NCBI RefSeq assembly: GCF_009812055.1
Contig: NZ_WQNH01000011.1
Coordinates: 62,001-126,000 of the forward strand
DNA: 64,000 nucleotides
Direction: 5' to 3'
Source: Chelativorans xinjiangensis
GTDB taxonomy: Bacteria; Pseudomonadota; Alphaproteobacteria; Rhizobiales; Rhizobiaceae
In this document: positions 17,692 to 26,567 of the stretch, piece after piece
Numbering within the stretch: the first letter of the stretch is position 1
Layout of the letters: each line of letters starts with the position of its first letter
Notes under the pieces: generated by a model
Told to the model about the DNA's origin: nothing
Database searches by the model: none
Seen by the model: only the letters and a program-made list of their open reading frames with translations
Position numbers and translations under genes: made by a program

Positions 17692-18632
17692 ACGCCGTCG
17701 TCGAAAAAGCTTCCTGGGACGAGGCCTACAACTTCGCCTATCTCGATGAGCAGACCAAGCGGATGATCCGCCGCGCCCTCCTGAAGGCCGTGGCAATTCC
17801 CGGCTATCAGGTGCCCTTCGGCGGCCGCGAGATGCCGCTTGCCTATGGCTGGGGCACCGGCGGCATGCAGGTGACGGCGAGCGTCATCGGGCCCTCCGAC
17901 ACGCTCAAGGTGATCGACCAGGGCGCCGACGACACCACCAACGCCGTCTCCATCCGCCGCTTCTTCAAGCGTGTGGCAGGCGTCGCGACGACGGAGGCGA
18001 CGGAGGAGGCGAGCGTCATCCAGACGCGCCACCGCATCCCCGAAAAGCCGCTGAAGGAGGGGCAGGTGCTGGTCTACCAGGTGCCGCAGCCCGAGCCCCT
18101 GCGCAAGCTGGAGCCGCGCGAGACGGAGACGCGCAAGATGCACGGCTATGCCGAATACGGCCTGATGCACGTGCGGCTCTACGAGGACATCTCCCGCTTC
18201 GGCCACATCGCCACCACCTACAGCTATCCGGTGATGGTCAACGGCCGCTACGTGATGTCGCCGTCGCCGATCCCGAAATTCGACAACCCGAAGATGGAGA
18301 ACAATCCAGCGATCCAGCTCTTCGGCGCGGGGCGGGAAAAGCGCATCTACGCCATCCCGCCCTATACCAGCGTGAAGAGCCTCGATTTCGACGACCACCC
18401 GTTCGAGGTGCAGCGCTGGCCGCAGGCCTGTGCGCTATGCGGAGCACGTGACAGCTATCTGGACGAGGTGGTGCTCGACGACAAGGGCGGGCGGATGTTC
18501 GTGTGCTCGGACACGCATTTCTGCGCCGACCGCCAGGAAAAGGGGCATCGCGGTCCGATGGCCGCCGACCCCGCCGCCGGAGCCTTCGCCCGATCCTCCG
18601 ATACGAGCGCACGGAAGGAGGGCGAGCGATGA
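17688..18632 (+). CDS. phnJ: C-P lyase radical SAM subunit PhnJ
   Basis: 314 residues. PhnJ performs the radical C-P bond cleavage with a 4Fe-4S cluster held by an unusual Cys set. These are visible near the C-terminus: CALCGAR, then FVCSDTHFC. The conserved YGWGTGGMQ segment lies near residue 50. The C-terminal tail past the Cys cluster is about 30 residues, moderately longer than some homologues. The phnK start overlaps its stop (ATGA). No missing catalytic residue was seen. Confidence 0.96.
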   Translation: MNAVVEKASWDEAYNFAYLDEQTKRMIRRALLKAVAIPGYQVPFGGREMPLAYGWGTGGMQVTASVIGPSDTLKVIDQGADDTTNAVSIRRFFKRVAGVATTEATEEASVIQTRHRIPEKPLKEGQVLVYQVPQPEPLRKLEPRETETRKMHGYAEYGLMHVRLYEDISRFGHIATTYSYPVMVNGRYVMSPSPIPKFDNPKMENNPAIQLFGAGREKRIYAIPPYTSVKSLDFDDHPFEVQRWPQACALCGARDSYLDEVVLDDKGGRMFVCSDTHFCADRQEKGHRGPMAADPAAGAFARSSDTSARKEGER

Positions 18633-19441
18633 GCGCACTCATGCTTTCCGAAACCGTCGGCACTCCGGTGCGGCAGCCGCTGATGCGGGCCACCGGCGTC
18701 AGCAAGTCCTATGGCGAGACGATCGGCTGTCTGGACGTTTCCTTCACGCTCAATCCAGGCGAGGTGATCGGCATCGTCGGCGAGTCGGGCTCGGGCAAGT
18801 CCACCCTCCTCAACGTGCTTTCGGCGCAGCTTTCGCCGGACACTGGCACGGTCGAATACGACCTGCGTCACAAGGGCATGAGCGACATCTTCAGGCTCTC
18901 CGAGCCCGATCGCCGGCGGCTGATGCGCACGGACTGGGGTATCGTCCACCAGAACCCGCGCGACGGCCTCAGGATGGACGTCTCGGCCGGCGGCAATGTG
19001 GGCGAGCGGCTGATGGCCATCGGCGCCCGCCACTACGGCGAAATCCGCGCCGAGGGGCTCGACTGGCTCGCCAAGGTGGAACTCGACGCCTCGCGCGTCG
19101 ACGACAAGCCCAAGACCTTCTCCGGCGGCATGCAGCAGCGCCTGCAGATCGCCCGCAACCTGGTGACGCGGCCGCGGCTGATCTTCATGGACGAGCCGAC
19201 GGGTGGGCTCGACGTCTCGGTGCAGGCGCGGTTGCTCGACCTGTTGCGCGGACTGGTGCGCGAACTCGGCATCGCAGCCATCGTCGTCACCCACGATTTG
19301 GCGGTGGTGCGCCTCCTGGCCGACCGCCTGATGGTGATGCGCCACGGCCGGGTGGTCGAGGAAGGGCTCACCGACCAGGTGCTCGACGACCCCCACCACC
19401 CCTACACCCAGCTTCTCGTTTCGTCGGTTTTGCAGGTCTAG
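18629..19441 (+). CDS. phnK: C-P lyase-associated ABC ATPase PhnK
   Basis: 270 residues. A nucleotide-binding subunit that associates with the PhnGHIJ core rather than with a membrane permease. Walker [10 protein letters not shown] near residue 52, ABC signature [15 protein letters not shown] near 165, Walker [15 protein letters not shown] near 187 and a switch His in VVTHD. The ATG at 18629 overlaps the phnJ stop, which rules out an upstream start that would read into phnJ. A palindromic intergenic repeat separates it from phnL, so the tight coupling of the operon is relaxed here. Confidence 0.95.
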   Translation: MSALMLSETVGTPVRQPLMRATGVSKSYGETIGCLDVSFTLNPGEVIGIVGESGSGKSTLLNVLSAQLSPDTGTVEYDLRHKGMSDIFRLSEPDRRRLMRTDWGIVHQNPRDGLRMDVSAGGNVGERLMAIGARHYGEIRAEGLDWLAKVELDASRVDDKPKTFSGGMQQRLQIARNLVTRPRLIFMDEPTGGLDVSVQARLLDLLRGLVRELGIAAIVVTHDLAVVRLLADRLMVMRHGRVVEEGLTDQVLDDPHHPYTQLLVSSVLQV

Positions 19442-19472
19442 GAGGTGGATCGGATGGCCGGATATGCCAATG

Positions 19473-19645
19473 CCCCTTCGCGCCCCCCTCTGTCCTGCCG
19501 GACATCTCCCCCACGAGGGGGGAGATCGGCTGTCTCCGACGGTTTCGCCAATTGTCAACATTACAAGACGAGCGCCAGAGGAAACGGCCGGCTAATCTCC
19601 CCCCATGTGGGGGAGATGTCCGGCAGGGCAGAGGGGGGCGCGACA
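19473..19645. repeat. Palindromic intergenic repeat (family R1), phnK-phnL copy
   Basis: About 173 bp, beginning CCCCTTCGCGCCCCCCTC and ending with the near complement. Arms read TCCTGCCGGACATCTCCCCC and its complement, around a variable centre of about 80 bp. The copy lies inside the phn operon. Other copies are at 45491-45666, 52011-52188 and 60364-60571, a 3'-truncated one is at 62825-62882, and a split one flanks the IS110 element. It could fold as a long hairpin in mRNA and influence transcript stability between phnK and phnL. Confidence 0.9.
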
Positions 19646-19698
19646 GGATGCCGACGTCTCTATTTTGCCGCCCCACTCCAAAGCCGAGGGACCAAGAC

Positions 19699-20400
19699 AT
19701 GCCACCAATGATCTCCGTTTCCGCCCTCTCCAAGGAATTCGTCCTCCACACCCAGGGCGGCGCCCGCATCCCCGTCTTCCACCAGCTCGACCTCGAGGTG
19801 ACGGCAGGCGAATGCGTGTGCCTGCACGGGCCGTCGGGCGCCGGCAAATCGACGCTCCTGCGCTCGCTCTACGCCAACTACAAGCCGTCCTCGGGCCACG
19901 TGCGGGTAGTGCACGGAAAGGATATCGTCGAGCTTGGCAGCGCCGAGCCCTGGCAGGTCATCGAGGTGCGCCGCCGCACCGTGGGCTATGTCAGCCAGTT
20001 CCTGCGCGTCATCCCGCGCGTGCCCGCGCTGGAAGTGGTGGCGGAGCCGGCACGGCTTGCCGGCGTCCCGGACGCGGAGGCGGAGAAGCGGGCACGCACC
20101 CTTCTCGGCCGCCTCAATATCCCCGAACGCCTGTGGGACCTGGCGCCGGCCACCTTCTCCGGCGGCGAGCAGCAGCGCGTAAACGTCGCGCGCGGCTTTG
20201 CGCTCGATTACCCCATCCTGCTGCTCGACGAGCCGACGGCCTCCCTCGACGCGGCGAACCGGCAGGTGGTGGTCGCACTCATCAAGGAAGCCAAGGCGCG
20301 CGGGGCCGCCATCGTCGGCATCTTCCACGACGCGGAGGTGCGCGAGGCCGTGGCGGACCGGCTGTTCGAGGTCGCGGCCTATCGGAGGGATGCGGCGTGA
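19699..20400 (+). CDS. phnL: C-P lyase-associated ABC ATPase PhnL
   Basis: 233 residues. The second ATPase of the C-P lyase machinery, needed for formation of ribose-triphosphonate in vivo. Walker [10 protein letters not shown] near residue 42, Q-loop [10 protein letters not shown], signature [15 protein letters not shown] and Walker [13 protein letters not shown] are intact. The ATG at 19699 follows GAGGGA; the next ATG at 19708 is also possible. The stop overlaps the GTG of phnM. A repeat occupies the 257 bp upstream. Confidence 0.95.
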   Translation: MPPMISVSALSKEFVLHTQGGARIPVFHQLDLEVTAGECVCLHGPSGAGKSTLLRSLYANYKPSSGHVRVVHGKDIVELGSAEPWQVIEVRRRTVGYVSQFLRVIPRVPALEVVAEPARLAGVPDAEAEKRARTLLGRLNIPERLWDLAPATFSGGEQQRVNVARGFALDYPILLLDEPTASLDAANRQVVVALIKEAKARGAAIVGIFHDAEVREAVADRLFEVAAYRRDAA

Positions 20401-21545
20401 GCGGAGAATTGGTCCTGACCGGCGGGCGCATCGTCCTCGACGACGCGGTGATCGCCGGAACCGTGCAGATCGCCGACGGCTGCATCAGAAACGTCGACAT
20501 GGGCGGCACGAGCCTGCCCGGCGCCGTCGACCTTGCCGGCGATTATCTTCTGCCCGGCCTCATCGACGTGCACACGGACCATCTGGAAAAGCACGTCTTC
20601 CCGCGCGCCCATGTGCGCTGGAACATGATGCGGGCGGTGATGTCTCACGATGCGCAGATCGTCGGCGGCGGCGTGACGACGGTCTTCGATTCGCTGTGCG
20701 TCGGGGCCACCGACCGGAACCCCGAGCGGCGCGAGATCCTTGGCCCGATGATCGACGCGCTGGAGTTCGCCGGCACCAACGGCATGCTGCGGGCCGAGCA
20801 CCTGGTGCATCTGCGTTGCGAGATCACCGACGAGGAGACGCCGGGGCTGGCCGTGGCCAATATCGACCGCGAGATCGTCCGGGTGGTCTCGGTGATGGAG
20901 CATGTGCCGGGCAAGCGGCAGAGCCGCGACATCGGCGGCTACGTGGAGCGTCGCATGGCCGAGACCGGCAAGTCGCGCGCCGTCGTGGAACGCGAGATGC
21001 GGGTGATGCTTGAGGAGCTGGAGGCCAACTCGGCCGAGGTGCGCGCCGCCGTCATCGCCCTCGCCAGGGACCGCGCCCTGCCGCTCTTCAGCCACGACGA
21101 CGCCACGCTGGAGCACATCCAGATGGCGCTGGAGGAAGGGATCAGGGTGGCCGAATTCCCGGTGAGCCTAGAGGCGGCGCGCGAGGCGCGCGCCAGGGGC
21201 ATGCTGACGGTGGCCGGCGCGCCCAACATGCTGCGCGGCGGCTCCCAATCGGGCAACGTGGCGGTCCACGACCTTCTGGCGGAGGGTCTGGTGGACATCC
21301 TTGCTTCCGACTACGTGCCGCGCTCCATGATCGACTGCGCCTTCATGGTGGCGGGCGAACGGGCACTCGACATCGACCTGCCCATGGCGGTGCGCATGGT
21401 GACGAGCGCGCCGGCGCGCGCCTGCGGGCTGGACGACCGCGGCGAGATCCTGCCAAACCTCAAGGCCGATCTCATCCGCGTTCATCTTGTCGACGATTTT
21501 CCCGTGATAAGGTCCGTCTGGCGCAACGGGCGCCACGTCAACTGA
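20397..21545 (+). CDS. phnM: Ribose-triphosphonate diphosphatase PhnM (first copy)
   Basis: 382 residues of the amidohydrolase superfamily. PhnM removes pyrophosphate from the 5-triphosphoribosyl phosphonate. Metal-site motifs are [11 protein letters not shown] near residue 60, LRCEIT and [11 protein letters not shown] near 230, with a C-terminal [11 protein letters not shown]. It starts with GTG, overlapping the phnL stop. A second, clearly related phnM follows after 13 bp. The two differ along their whole length, so the duplication is old rather than a recent tandem event. Confidence 0.94.
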   Translation: MSGELVLTGGRIVLDDAVIAGTVQIADGCIRNVDMGGTSLPGAVDLAGDYLLPGLIDVHTDHLEKHVFPRAHVRWNMMRAVMSHDAQIVGGGVTTVFDSLCVGATDRNPERREILGPMIDALEFAGTNGMLRAEHLVHLRCEITDEETPGLAVANIDREIVRVVSVMEHVPGKRQSRDIGGYVERRMAETGKSRAVVEREMRVMLEELEANSAEVRAAVIALARDRALPLFSHDDATLEHIQMALEEGIRVAEFPVSLEAAREARARGMLTVAGAPNMLRGGSQSGNVAVHDLLAEGLVDILASDYVPRSMIDCAFMVAGERALDIDLPMAVRMVTSAPARACGLDDRGEILPNLKADLIRVHLVDDFPVIRSVWRNGRHVN

Positions 21546-21558
21546 TTCCAGGTCGAAC

Positions 21559-22698
21559 ATGTCAAACCTTGCAGTCGGCAATGCCGCGCTCGTCTTGCGC
21601 GACGAAATCATAAAGGGCTCGCTCGATGTGCGGGACGGCATGATCGCCGGTATCGACGCCGGCTCCGGCACACCGCCGCCGGCGGTCGATTTCGAGGGCG
21701 ACTACCTGCTGCCGGGCTTCATCGAGGTGCATACGGACAACCTGGAAAAGCACCTGCAGCCGCGGCCGGGCGTCATGTGGCCGTCGAGCGCTGCGGCCGT
21801 CCTGGCGCATGACGTGCAGATCGCCGGCGCCGGCATCACCACCGTTTTCGACGCCGTCGCCGTCGGCGAATATTCGGCCGCGAGCGCCCGCCGGCAGATG
21901 ATCGCCAGCACGGTCGAGACCGTTGGCAACCCGGCGGTCAGGGCGGTGCTCAAGGCAGATCACCTGCTGCACCTGCGCTGCGAACTGGCCGACCCCTCCG
22001 TGATGGACATCTACGAACCGCTCGCCGACAACCCGCTCGTCCGGCTGGTCTCGCTGATGGACCACACGCCCGGCCAGCGCCAATGGGCCGACCTTTCCAA
22101 ATGGCGCCAGTTCAACCGTGACAAGAAATGGAGCGACAAGGAGTTCGAGGAGACGGTGGAGCGGCGGCGCGCCGAGCAGGAGAAGCATGTCGGCCGTCAC
22201 CGCAAGGCCGTTGTCGCGCTCGCCCGCGAACACGGCACGGTGCTCGCCAGCCACGACGACACGACGCCCGAGCATGTCGAGGAGGCGGTGGCAGACGGCA
22301 TCGCCATCTCCGAGTTCCCCACCACGCTCAAGGCCGCCGACCACGCCCGCGAGCACAGCATGAAAGTGGTGGTGGGCGCGCCCAACATCGTGCGCGGCGG
22401 CTCCCACGCGGGCAACGTCTCGGCGATCGAGCTCGCCAAGCGTGGCCTCCTCGACGGCCTGTCGTCGGACTACGTGCCGTCGAGCCTGATGCAGGCGGTG
22501 TTCCTGCTCAGCCGGGAAGAGGCAATCGCCCTGCCCGAAGCGGTCGCCACCGTCTCCGCGAGCCCGGCCGGCATGGTCGGGCTCACCGACCGGGGCAGCA
22601 TCGAGACCGGCAAGCGCGCGGACTTCTCCCGCGTCCGGCTCGTCGACGGCGTTCCCGTGGTGCTCGGCGTCTGGCGCCAGGGCCGGCGCGTGGCCTGA
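21559..22698 (+). CDS. phnM: PhnM-like ribose-triphosphonate diphosphatase (second copy)
   Basis: 379 residues, full length, with the same catalytic landmarks as the preceding gene: IEVHTDNLEKH near residue 54, LRCELAD, LASHDDTTPEH near 230, SSDYVPSSLM. It has an extra WADLSKWRQFNRDKKWSD segment typical of the more common PhnM form, so this copy may be the standard diphosphatase and the first the variant. The stop overlaps the ATG of the kinase gene (TGATG). No motif loss suggests that both are active. Confidence 0.92.
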   Translation: MSNLAVGNAALVLRDEIIKGSLDVRDGMIAGIDAGSGTPPPAVDFEGDYLLPGFIEVHTDNLEKHLQPRPGVMWPSSAAAVLAHDVQIAGAGITTVFDAVAVGEYSAASARRQMIASTVETVGNPAVRAVLKADHLLHLRCELADPSVMDIYEPLADNPLVRLVSLMDHTPGQRQWADLSKWRQFNRDKKWSDKEFEETVERRRAEQEKHVGRHRKAVVALAREHGTVLASHDDTTPEHVEEAVADGIAISEFPTTLKAADHAREHSMKVVVGAPNIVRGGSHAGNVSAIELAKRGLLDGLSSDYVPSSLMQAVFLLSREEAIALPEAVATVSASPAGMVGLTDRGSIETGKRADFSRVRLVDGVPVVLGVWRQGRRVA

Positions 22699-23231
22699 TG
22701 CAGCGCGTCATGATCGTCGGCGGACCGGGCTCGGGCAAATCGACGCTCGCGCGCCGGCTGGGCGAAGCACTCGGCCTCCCGGTTTTCCACTTCGACCATA
22801 TCCACTGGAAGCCCGGCTGGACCCCGCGCCCGGAGGAGGAAAAGCTTGCGCTGGTCAAGGAGATCGTCGCCGGCGATGCCTGGGTTCTGGAAGGCGACCA
22901 TTCCCGCTCCTACGCGCTCAGGATTGCGCGTGCGGAGATGCTCGTCTTCCTCGACATGCCGCGCCGGCTGAGGATGGCGCGGCTCGTGCGCCGCCGGCTC
23001 GAATACCACGGCCGCACGCGTCCTGACCTGCCGGAAGGCTGCCCCGAGCAACTGTCGCTTGAATTCCTCCACTGGAGCTGGAACTGGGACCGCGCGCAGC
23101 GCCCGAACGTGCTCCGGCTCGCCGAGGAGAGCGCGGCCAAGCTTGCGGTCCATATCCTGCGCTCGCCGGGGGAAGCGCAGCGGTTTGTGGAAGACTTGAA
23201 GGCGCTTTCCCTCAAGTCGGCGCAGCTCTAG
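22698..23231 (+). CDS. P-loop kinase of the topology-modulation/adenylate-kinase-like type
   Basis: 177 residues. Walker A GGPGSGKST (residues 8-16) is followed by LARRLGEALGLPVFHFDHIHWKPGW, a pattern seen in small P-loop kinases annotated as DNA topology modulation protein FlaR. LEGDHSRSYALRIARAEMLVFLDMPRRL gives the Walker B-like strand, and late Arg residues (RRRLEYHGRTRPD) resemble a lid. Its start overlaps the second phnM stop, so it is co-translated with the phn operon. This is the position where phnN (ribose 1,5-bisphosphate phosphokinase) often sits; no phnN is visible here. A phnN-like role is an inference from context only. Confidence 0.8.
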   Translation: MQRVMIVGGPGSGKSTLARRLGEALGLPVFHFDHIHWKPGWTPRPEEEKLALVKEIVAGDAWVLEGDHSRSYALRIARAEMLVFLDMPRRLRMARLVRRRLEYHGRTRPDLPEGCPEQLSLEFLHWSWNWDRAQRPNVLRLAEESAAKLAVHILRSPGEAQRFVEDLKALSLKSAQL

Positions 23232-23266
23232 CCCTCCTTGTTTTAGGGACTCCAAATTGCTATCTT

Positions 23267-23283
23267 TGCTCTCAATGAGAGCA
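23267..23283. promoter_or_regulatory. Candidate operator of the toxin-antitoxin operon
   Basis: TGCTCTC-AAT-GAGAGCA is a perfect 7-3-7 inverted repeat 14 bp upstream of the antitoxin ATG. This position and form are typical for autoregulation by a ribbon-helix-helix antitoxin of the FitA type. Confidence 0.65.
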
Positions 23284-23297
23284 TTGGGAGCACGGCG

Positions 23298-23537
23298 ATG
23301 GCCGGTAATTTGCATGTCCGCAATCTGGACGACGATTTAATCGTGAAGCTAAAGATTCGTGCTGCTCGCCACGGCCGTTCGGCAGAAGCGGAGCATCGTG
23401 AGATCTTGCGCCAAGCCCTGGAAGCCGAGGTTGAACCTTCCTTTGACGATCTCGCGGCCGAGCTTCGCAGGCTGACCGCGTCTAGAAAGCAGACCCCCTC
23501 TGAGACGCTGCTGCGCGAAGAGCGTGACGAGCGCTGA
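23298..23537 (+). CDS. FitA-like ribbon-helix-helix antitoxin
   Basis: 79 residues. The N-terminal LHVRNLDDDLIVKLKIRAA, RHGRSAEAEHREILRQAL segment is the classic FitA/Arc-type ribbon-helix-helix DNA-binding domain. The acidic C-terminal part probably wraps the toxin. Its stop overlaps the toxin start (TGATG), the standard arrangement. It is expected to bind the palindrome immediately upstream and repress the pair. Confidence 0.92.
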   Translation: MAGNLHVRNLDDDLIVKLKIRAARHGRSAEAEHREILRQALEAEVEPSFDDLAAELRRLTASRKQTPSETLLREERDER

Positions 23538-23977
23538 TGGAAACGCTCGTCATTGACGCCAGTATCGCCGTAAAATGGGTTGTCAAGGAAGAAGGAACGG
23601 AAGCCGCGCTTGGCCTGAGATCAGGATTCCGCTTTCTGGCGCCGGAGCTGCTGGTCGCAGAATGCTCCAATATCCTATGGAAGAAGGTTCAACGTGGCGA
23701 GTTGCTGCGCGACGAGGCCGTCATGGCAAGCCGCTTGCTGGAGCGGGCGGGCATTGAGTTCGTACCTATGCGGGGAGTGCTGGAGCAAGCAACGGATCTT
23801 GCCATCACGCTCTCGCACCCCGCTTATGATTGGGTCTATCTGGCAATCGCGCGCCAGAAAGAGGCACGCTTCGTCACCGCTGATCAGCGATTGCTTCGTA
23901 TCGTCTCCGAGCGCGCATCAGACGAACTAACCCGATTGTGCGTTTCGCTTTCCGATGTGCGCAACAGTTCCCGCTAG
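23537..23977 (+). CDS. VapC/FitB-type PIN-domain ribonuclease toxin
   Basis: 146 residues. PIN-domain acidic residues are visible: Asp in VIDASIAVKWVVKE near residue 7, Glu in LLVAECSNILWK near 42, Asp in HPAYDWVYLAIARQ near 98 and Asp in FVTADQRLL near 118. Such toxins cleave tRNA or rRNA as Mg-dependent endonucleases. It is translationally coupled to the antitoxin and lies between the two convergent phn arms, in the 850 bp between the kinase stop and the acetyltransferase stop. It is a complete, probably functional module. Confidence 0.93.
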   Translation: METLVIDASIAVKWVVKEEGTEAALGLRSGFRFLAPELLVAECSNILWKKVQRGELLRDEAVMASRLLERAGIEFVPMRGVLEQATDLAITLSHPAYDWVYLAIARQKEARFVTADQRLLRIVSERASDELTRLCVSLSDVRNSSR

Positions 23978-24082
23978 TTGCGCGCGAAGCTGATCGTTCC
24001 AATCCTTGGCGGCGGGCCGCAGCCGTTCGCAAGCGGGCCTGGGCTTTCGGCCCTAGCGTGAAAGCCTGTTGAGGCTCCACGT

Positions 24083-24724
24083 CTAGGCGTATCTCCCGAT
24101 AAACGCATCCACCGCGAGCGCCCTGATGTCGGGCAGCGCCGCCCTGAGCTTCTCGCGCGGCCAGTCCCAGTAGGCGATCTTCAGGAGCGCCTCTTCCTGC
24201 GCTTTCGTGAAGCGGCGGCGGATGGGCTTTGCGGGGACGCCGCCGACGATGGTGTAGTTCGGCACGTCCTTCGACACGACGGCGCCGGCGCCGACCACCG
24301 CGCCCGTGCCGATCGAAACCCCAGGCAGGACCGTGACGCCGTGGCCAATCCACACGTCGTGGCCGATGGTCACCCAATGGTCGCGACGCCACTTAAAGAA
24401 CTCCGTGTCGTCCTCGCCCAGGCCGTATGCGGCGGCGCGGTAGGTCCAGTGGTGCTGGCTGACGCGCCAGGTGGGGTGATTGCCGGGATTGATGCGGGCG
24501 CCGCGGGCGATGGAGCAGAACCTGCCGATGGTGGTCCAGACGATGTGGCAGTCTTCGACGACATAGGAATAGTCGCCCATGGACGACTGCATCATGGTGG
24601 TGCCGGCGCCAACCTCCGTCCAGGCGCCGAGATCGCAGTCGACGACGCGGGCGGTCGGATGGACGGCGGGAGTTTCGCCGAGACCTTGCTTGCGGGCCGG
24701 GGCCTTCAGGGGCGCTTCGCTCAA
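24083..24724 (-). CDS. Phosphonate-locus hexapeptide acetyltransferase
   Basis: 213 residues of left-handed beta-helix (hexapeptide) acyltransferase of the xenobiotic/chloramphenicol type. Repeats and signature include GRFCSIARGARINPGNHP, HDVWIGHGVTVLPGVSIGTGAVVGAGAVV and VGGVPAKPIRRRF. Proteins of this kind are recurrent in C-P lyase loci (the phn 'Thr family' transferase) and are thought to acetylate aminoalkylphosphonates or a pathway intermediate. I chose the TTG at 24724, which overlaps the stop of the permease gene and has GGAGAA seven bases upstream; no ATG fits. It is the last gene of the phnCDEE operon. Confidence 0.88.
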   Translation of the reverse strand: MSEAPLKAPARKQGLGETPAVHPTARVVDCDLGAWTEVGAGTTMMQSSMGDYSYVVEDCHIVWTTIGRFCSIARGARINPGNHPTWRVSQHHWTYRAAAYGLGEDDTEFFKWRRDHWVTIGHDVWIGHGVTVLPGVSIGTGAVVGAGAVVSKDVPNYTIVGGVPAKPIRRRFTKAQEEALLKIAYWDWPREKLRAALPDIRALAVDAFIGRYA

Positions 24725-25581
24725 TGCACGTTCTCCGTCTTGCCGATGATCCGGGCCCTCAATCGGGCGGAGATGGCGTCGATGATATAGACCGTCAGGA
24801 TGATGAGGAAGATGATCGTCCAGGCCTCCGACCAGCGATAGGCGTTGATGCGGTCCGATAGAAGGAAGCCAATGCCGCCAGCGCCGACGATGCCGAGGAT
24901 GGTGCCGCTGCGCGTATTGGATTCGAAGTTGTAGAGGGTGATCGAGAGGATCACCGGCATGGCCTGCGGCACGACGGCATAGCGGATCGTTTGCAGCGGC
25001 CCGCCGCCCGAAGCTCTGACGCCGTCGACGGGCTTCTTCGAGGTGTTCTCGATCGCCTCGGAGAAGAGCTTGGCGCAGGTGCCGATCTCGGAGACGGCAA
25101 TCGCCAGGATCCCGGCGAGCGGCCCGAGGCCGAAGGCGCGGATGAAGATCAATGCCAGGATGATCTGCTCCACCGCCCGCAGCGCATCGAAGCCGCGCCG
25201 GGCGGTGAGCCGCAGGAAGCCGAAGGGCATGATGTTCTTGGCGCCGAGCAGCGCCAGCGGAAACGCGACGACAGCGCCGATAACGGTGCCCAGGAAGGCC
25301 ATGGAGACGGTCTCGCCGAGGCCCTGCAGAACCTCCGCCCATTCCCGCCAGCTCTGCCAGATGTGCGGCGGGAACATGAAGGAGAAAATGCGGCCGAGGC
25401 GGGTGAGTCCTTCCAGGATGCGCGCCGGAGAGACGTCGAAGGCATAAAGACACCAGCCGGTGAGCGCGGCGAAGAGGACGGCAAGCCCCAAACGCAAGAG
25501 CCGGACGCGGAGCGGCTTGGCGAAGGCCGCCGGCGCCAGCGCTTTCGCCTCGGCAATCGTTGCAAGCTCGATGTCGGCCAT
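24721..25581 (-). CDS. phnE: Phosphonate ABC transporter permease PhnE (second)
   Basis: 286 residues with about six membrane helices. The EAA-type cytoplasmic loop reads DGVRASGGGPLQTIRYAVVPQAMP near residue 190, followed by GAGGIGFLL. The mature part begins after a N-terminal helix (GLAVLFAALTGWCLYAF). It shares the permease role with the preceding phnE as a heterodimer or alternative homodimer. The ATG at 25581 lies two bases after the upstream permease stop. The stop overlaps the acetyltransferase TTG. Confidence 0.93.
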   Translation of the reverse strand: MADIELATIAEAKALAPAAFAKPLRVRLLRLGLAVLFAALTGWCLYAFDVSPARILEGLTRLGRIFSFMFPPHIWQSWREWAEVLQGLGETVSMAFLGTVIGAVVAFPLALLGAKNIMPFGFLRLTARRGFDALRAVEQIILALIFIRAFGLGPLAGILAIAVSEIGTCAKLFSEAIENTSKKPVDGVRASGGGPLQTIRYAVVPQAMPVILSITLYNFESNTRSGTILGIVGAGGIGFLLSDRINAYRWSEAWTIIFLIILTVYIIDAISARLRARIIGKTENVH

Positions 25582-25583
25582 TC

Positions 25584-26504
25584 TCACACCCCCTTGCCGG
25601 TGATGCCGATGATGCGGTGGCGCAGCTTCTCGCTCAGGAAATCGATCAGGATCACCGTGGCGAAGATGATGACGAACAGCGCCGAGAGATCGGTATATTC
25701 CTGCAGCGACATGGCAGTCCGGATCTCCTGCCCCAGCCCGCCGGCGCCGACGAAGCCGATGATGGAGGAGGCGCGCACGTTGATCTCGAAGCGCAGGAGC
25801 GTGTAGCTGATGATGTTGGGGATCACCTGCGGCACGACACCGTAGCGGATCTGCTGGAACCAGCTGCCGCCGGCGGCCTTCACGCCCTCCACGGGCCGCA
25901 TATCGACGTTCTCGTTGGCCTCCGAATAGAGCTTGCCGAGCGAGCCCGTGGCGTGCAGCCCGATCGCCAGCACGCCGGCGAGCGGGCCGACGCCGAAGCA
26001 GAAGACGAAGATCAGCGCCCAGACCAGTTCCGGCACGGTGCGGATGATCTCCAGATAGCGGCGCGTGAGGTTGAGCACAAAGCGGTTGGGCGAAAGGTTG
26101 CGCGAGGCGGGAAAGCTCAGGACGAAGGCGCCGACGACGCCGAAGAGGGTCGCCATATAGGCGATGAGGACGGTCTCCAATAGGAGGCGCAGCCAGGTCT
26201 GCCAGCGCCAGAACCACTCGGCGAGGTCGGCGCCGAGGCTCTCCCAGCGCAGCACGGGCAGCGTCTTTCCGAGATATTCGCCGAGGCGGGGAAGTCCGGC
26301 CCAGATCTTCCACGTGCTGACGCGTTCGCCGGAGGCGAGCGTCACGTCGGTCATGTCGAAGAAGCCGCCCATACGCGCGGTGACGAAGAAGACGATCGCG
26401 AAGACCAGGATCGAGACGATCTGTACCCGGAGGGCGCGGGTGCGCGCCTTGGCGTAGTCGAACTCGAACCGGCGGATAGCAGGCGAAGCCTCGATAGCGG
26501 CCAT
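25584..26504 (-). CDS. phnE: Phosphonate ABC transporter permease PhnE (first)
   Basis: 306 residues. A N-terminal helix (VQIVSILVFAIVFFVTARMGGFF) is followed by a periplasmic loop of about 60 residues and the permease core. The EAA loop reads EGVKAAGGSWFQQIRYGVVPQVIP near residue 210, with FVGAGGLGQEI after it. It lies 63 bp downstream of phnD and two bases upstream of the second permease, in the phnC-phnD-phnE-phnE order frequent in rhizobia. Confidence 0.94.
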   Translation of the reverse strand: MAAIEASPAIRRFEFDYAKARTRALRVQIVSILVFAIVFFVTARMGGFFDMTDVTLASGERVSTWKIWAGLPRLGEYLGKTLPVLRWESLGADLAEWFWRWQTWLRLLLETVLIAYMATLFGVVGAFVLSFPASRNLSPNRFVLNLTRRYLEIIRTVPELVWALIFVFCFGVGPLAGVLAIGLHATGSLGKLYSEANENVDMRPVEGVKAAGGSWFQQIRYGVVPQVIPNIISYTLLRFEINVRASSIIGFVGAGGLGQEIRTAMSLQEYTDLSALFVIIFATVILIDFLSEKLRHRIIGITGKGV

Positions 26505-26567
26505 GCAGGAACCCGTAGCTGATGGGGCGCCGGAGGAAGCCCGGCGCCCGTCTTCAGGAGAGAGGCC

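Noticed and set aside
23232-23260. Terminator after the P-loop kinase (AGCCCT ... AGGGACT)
   Set aside because: The stem is short and imperfect and has no T-run after it.
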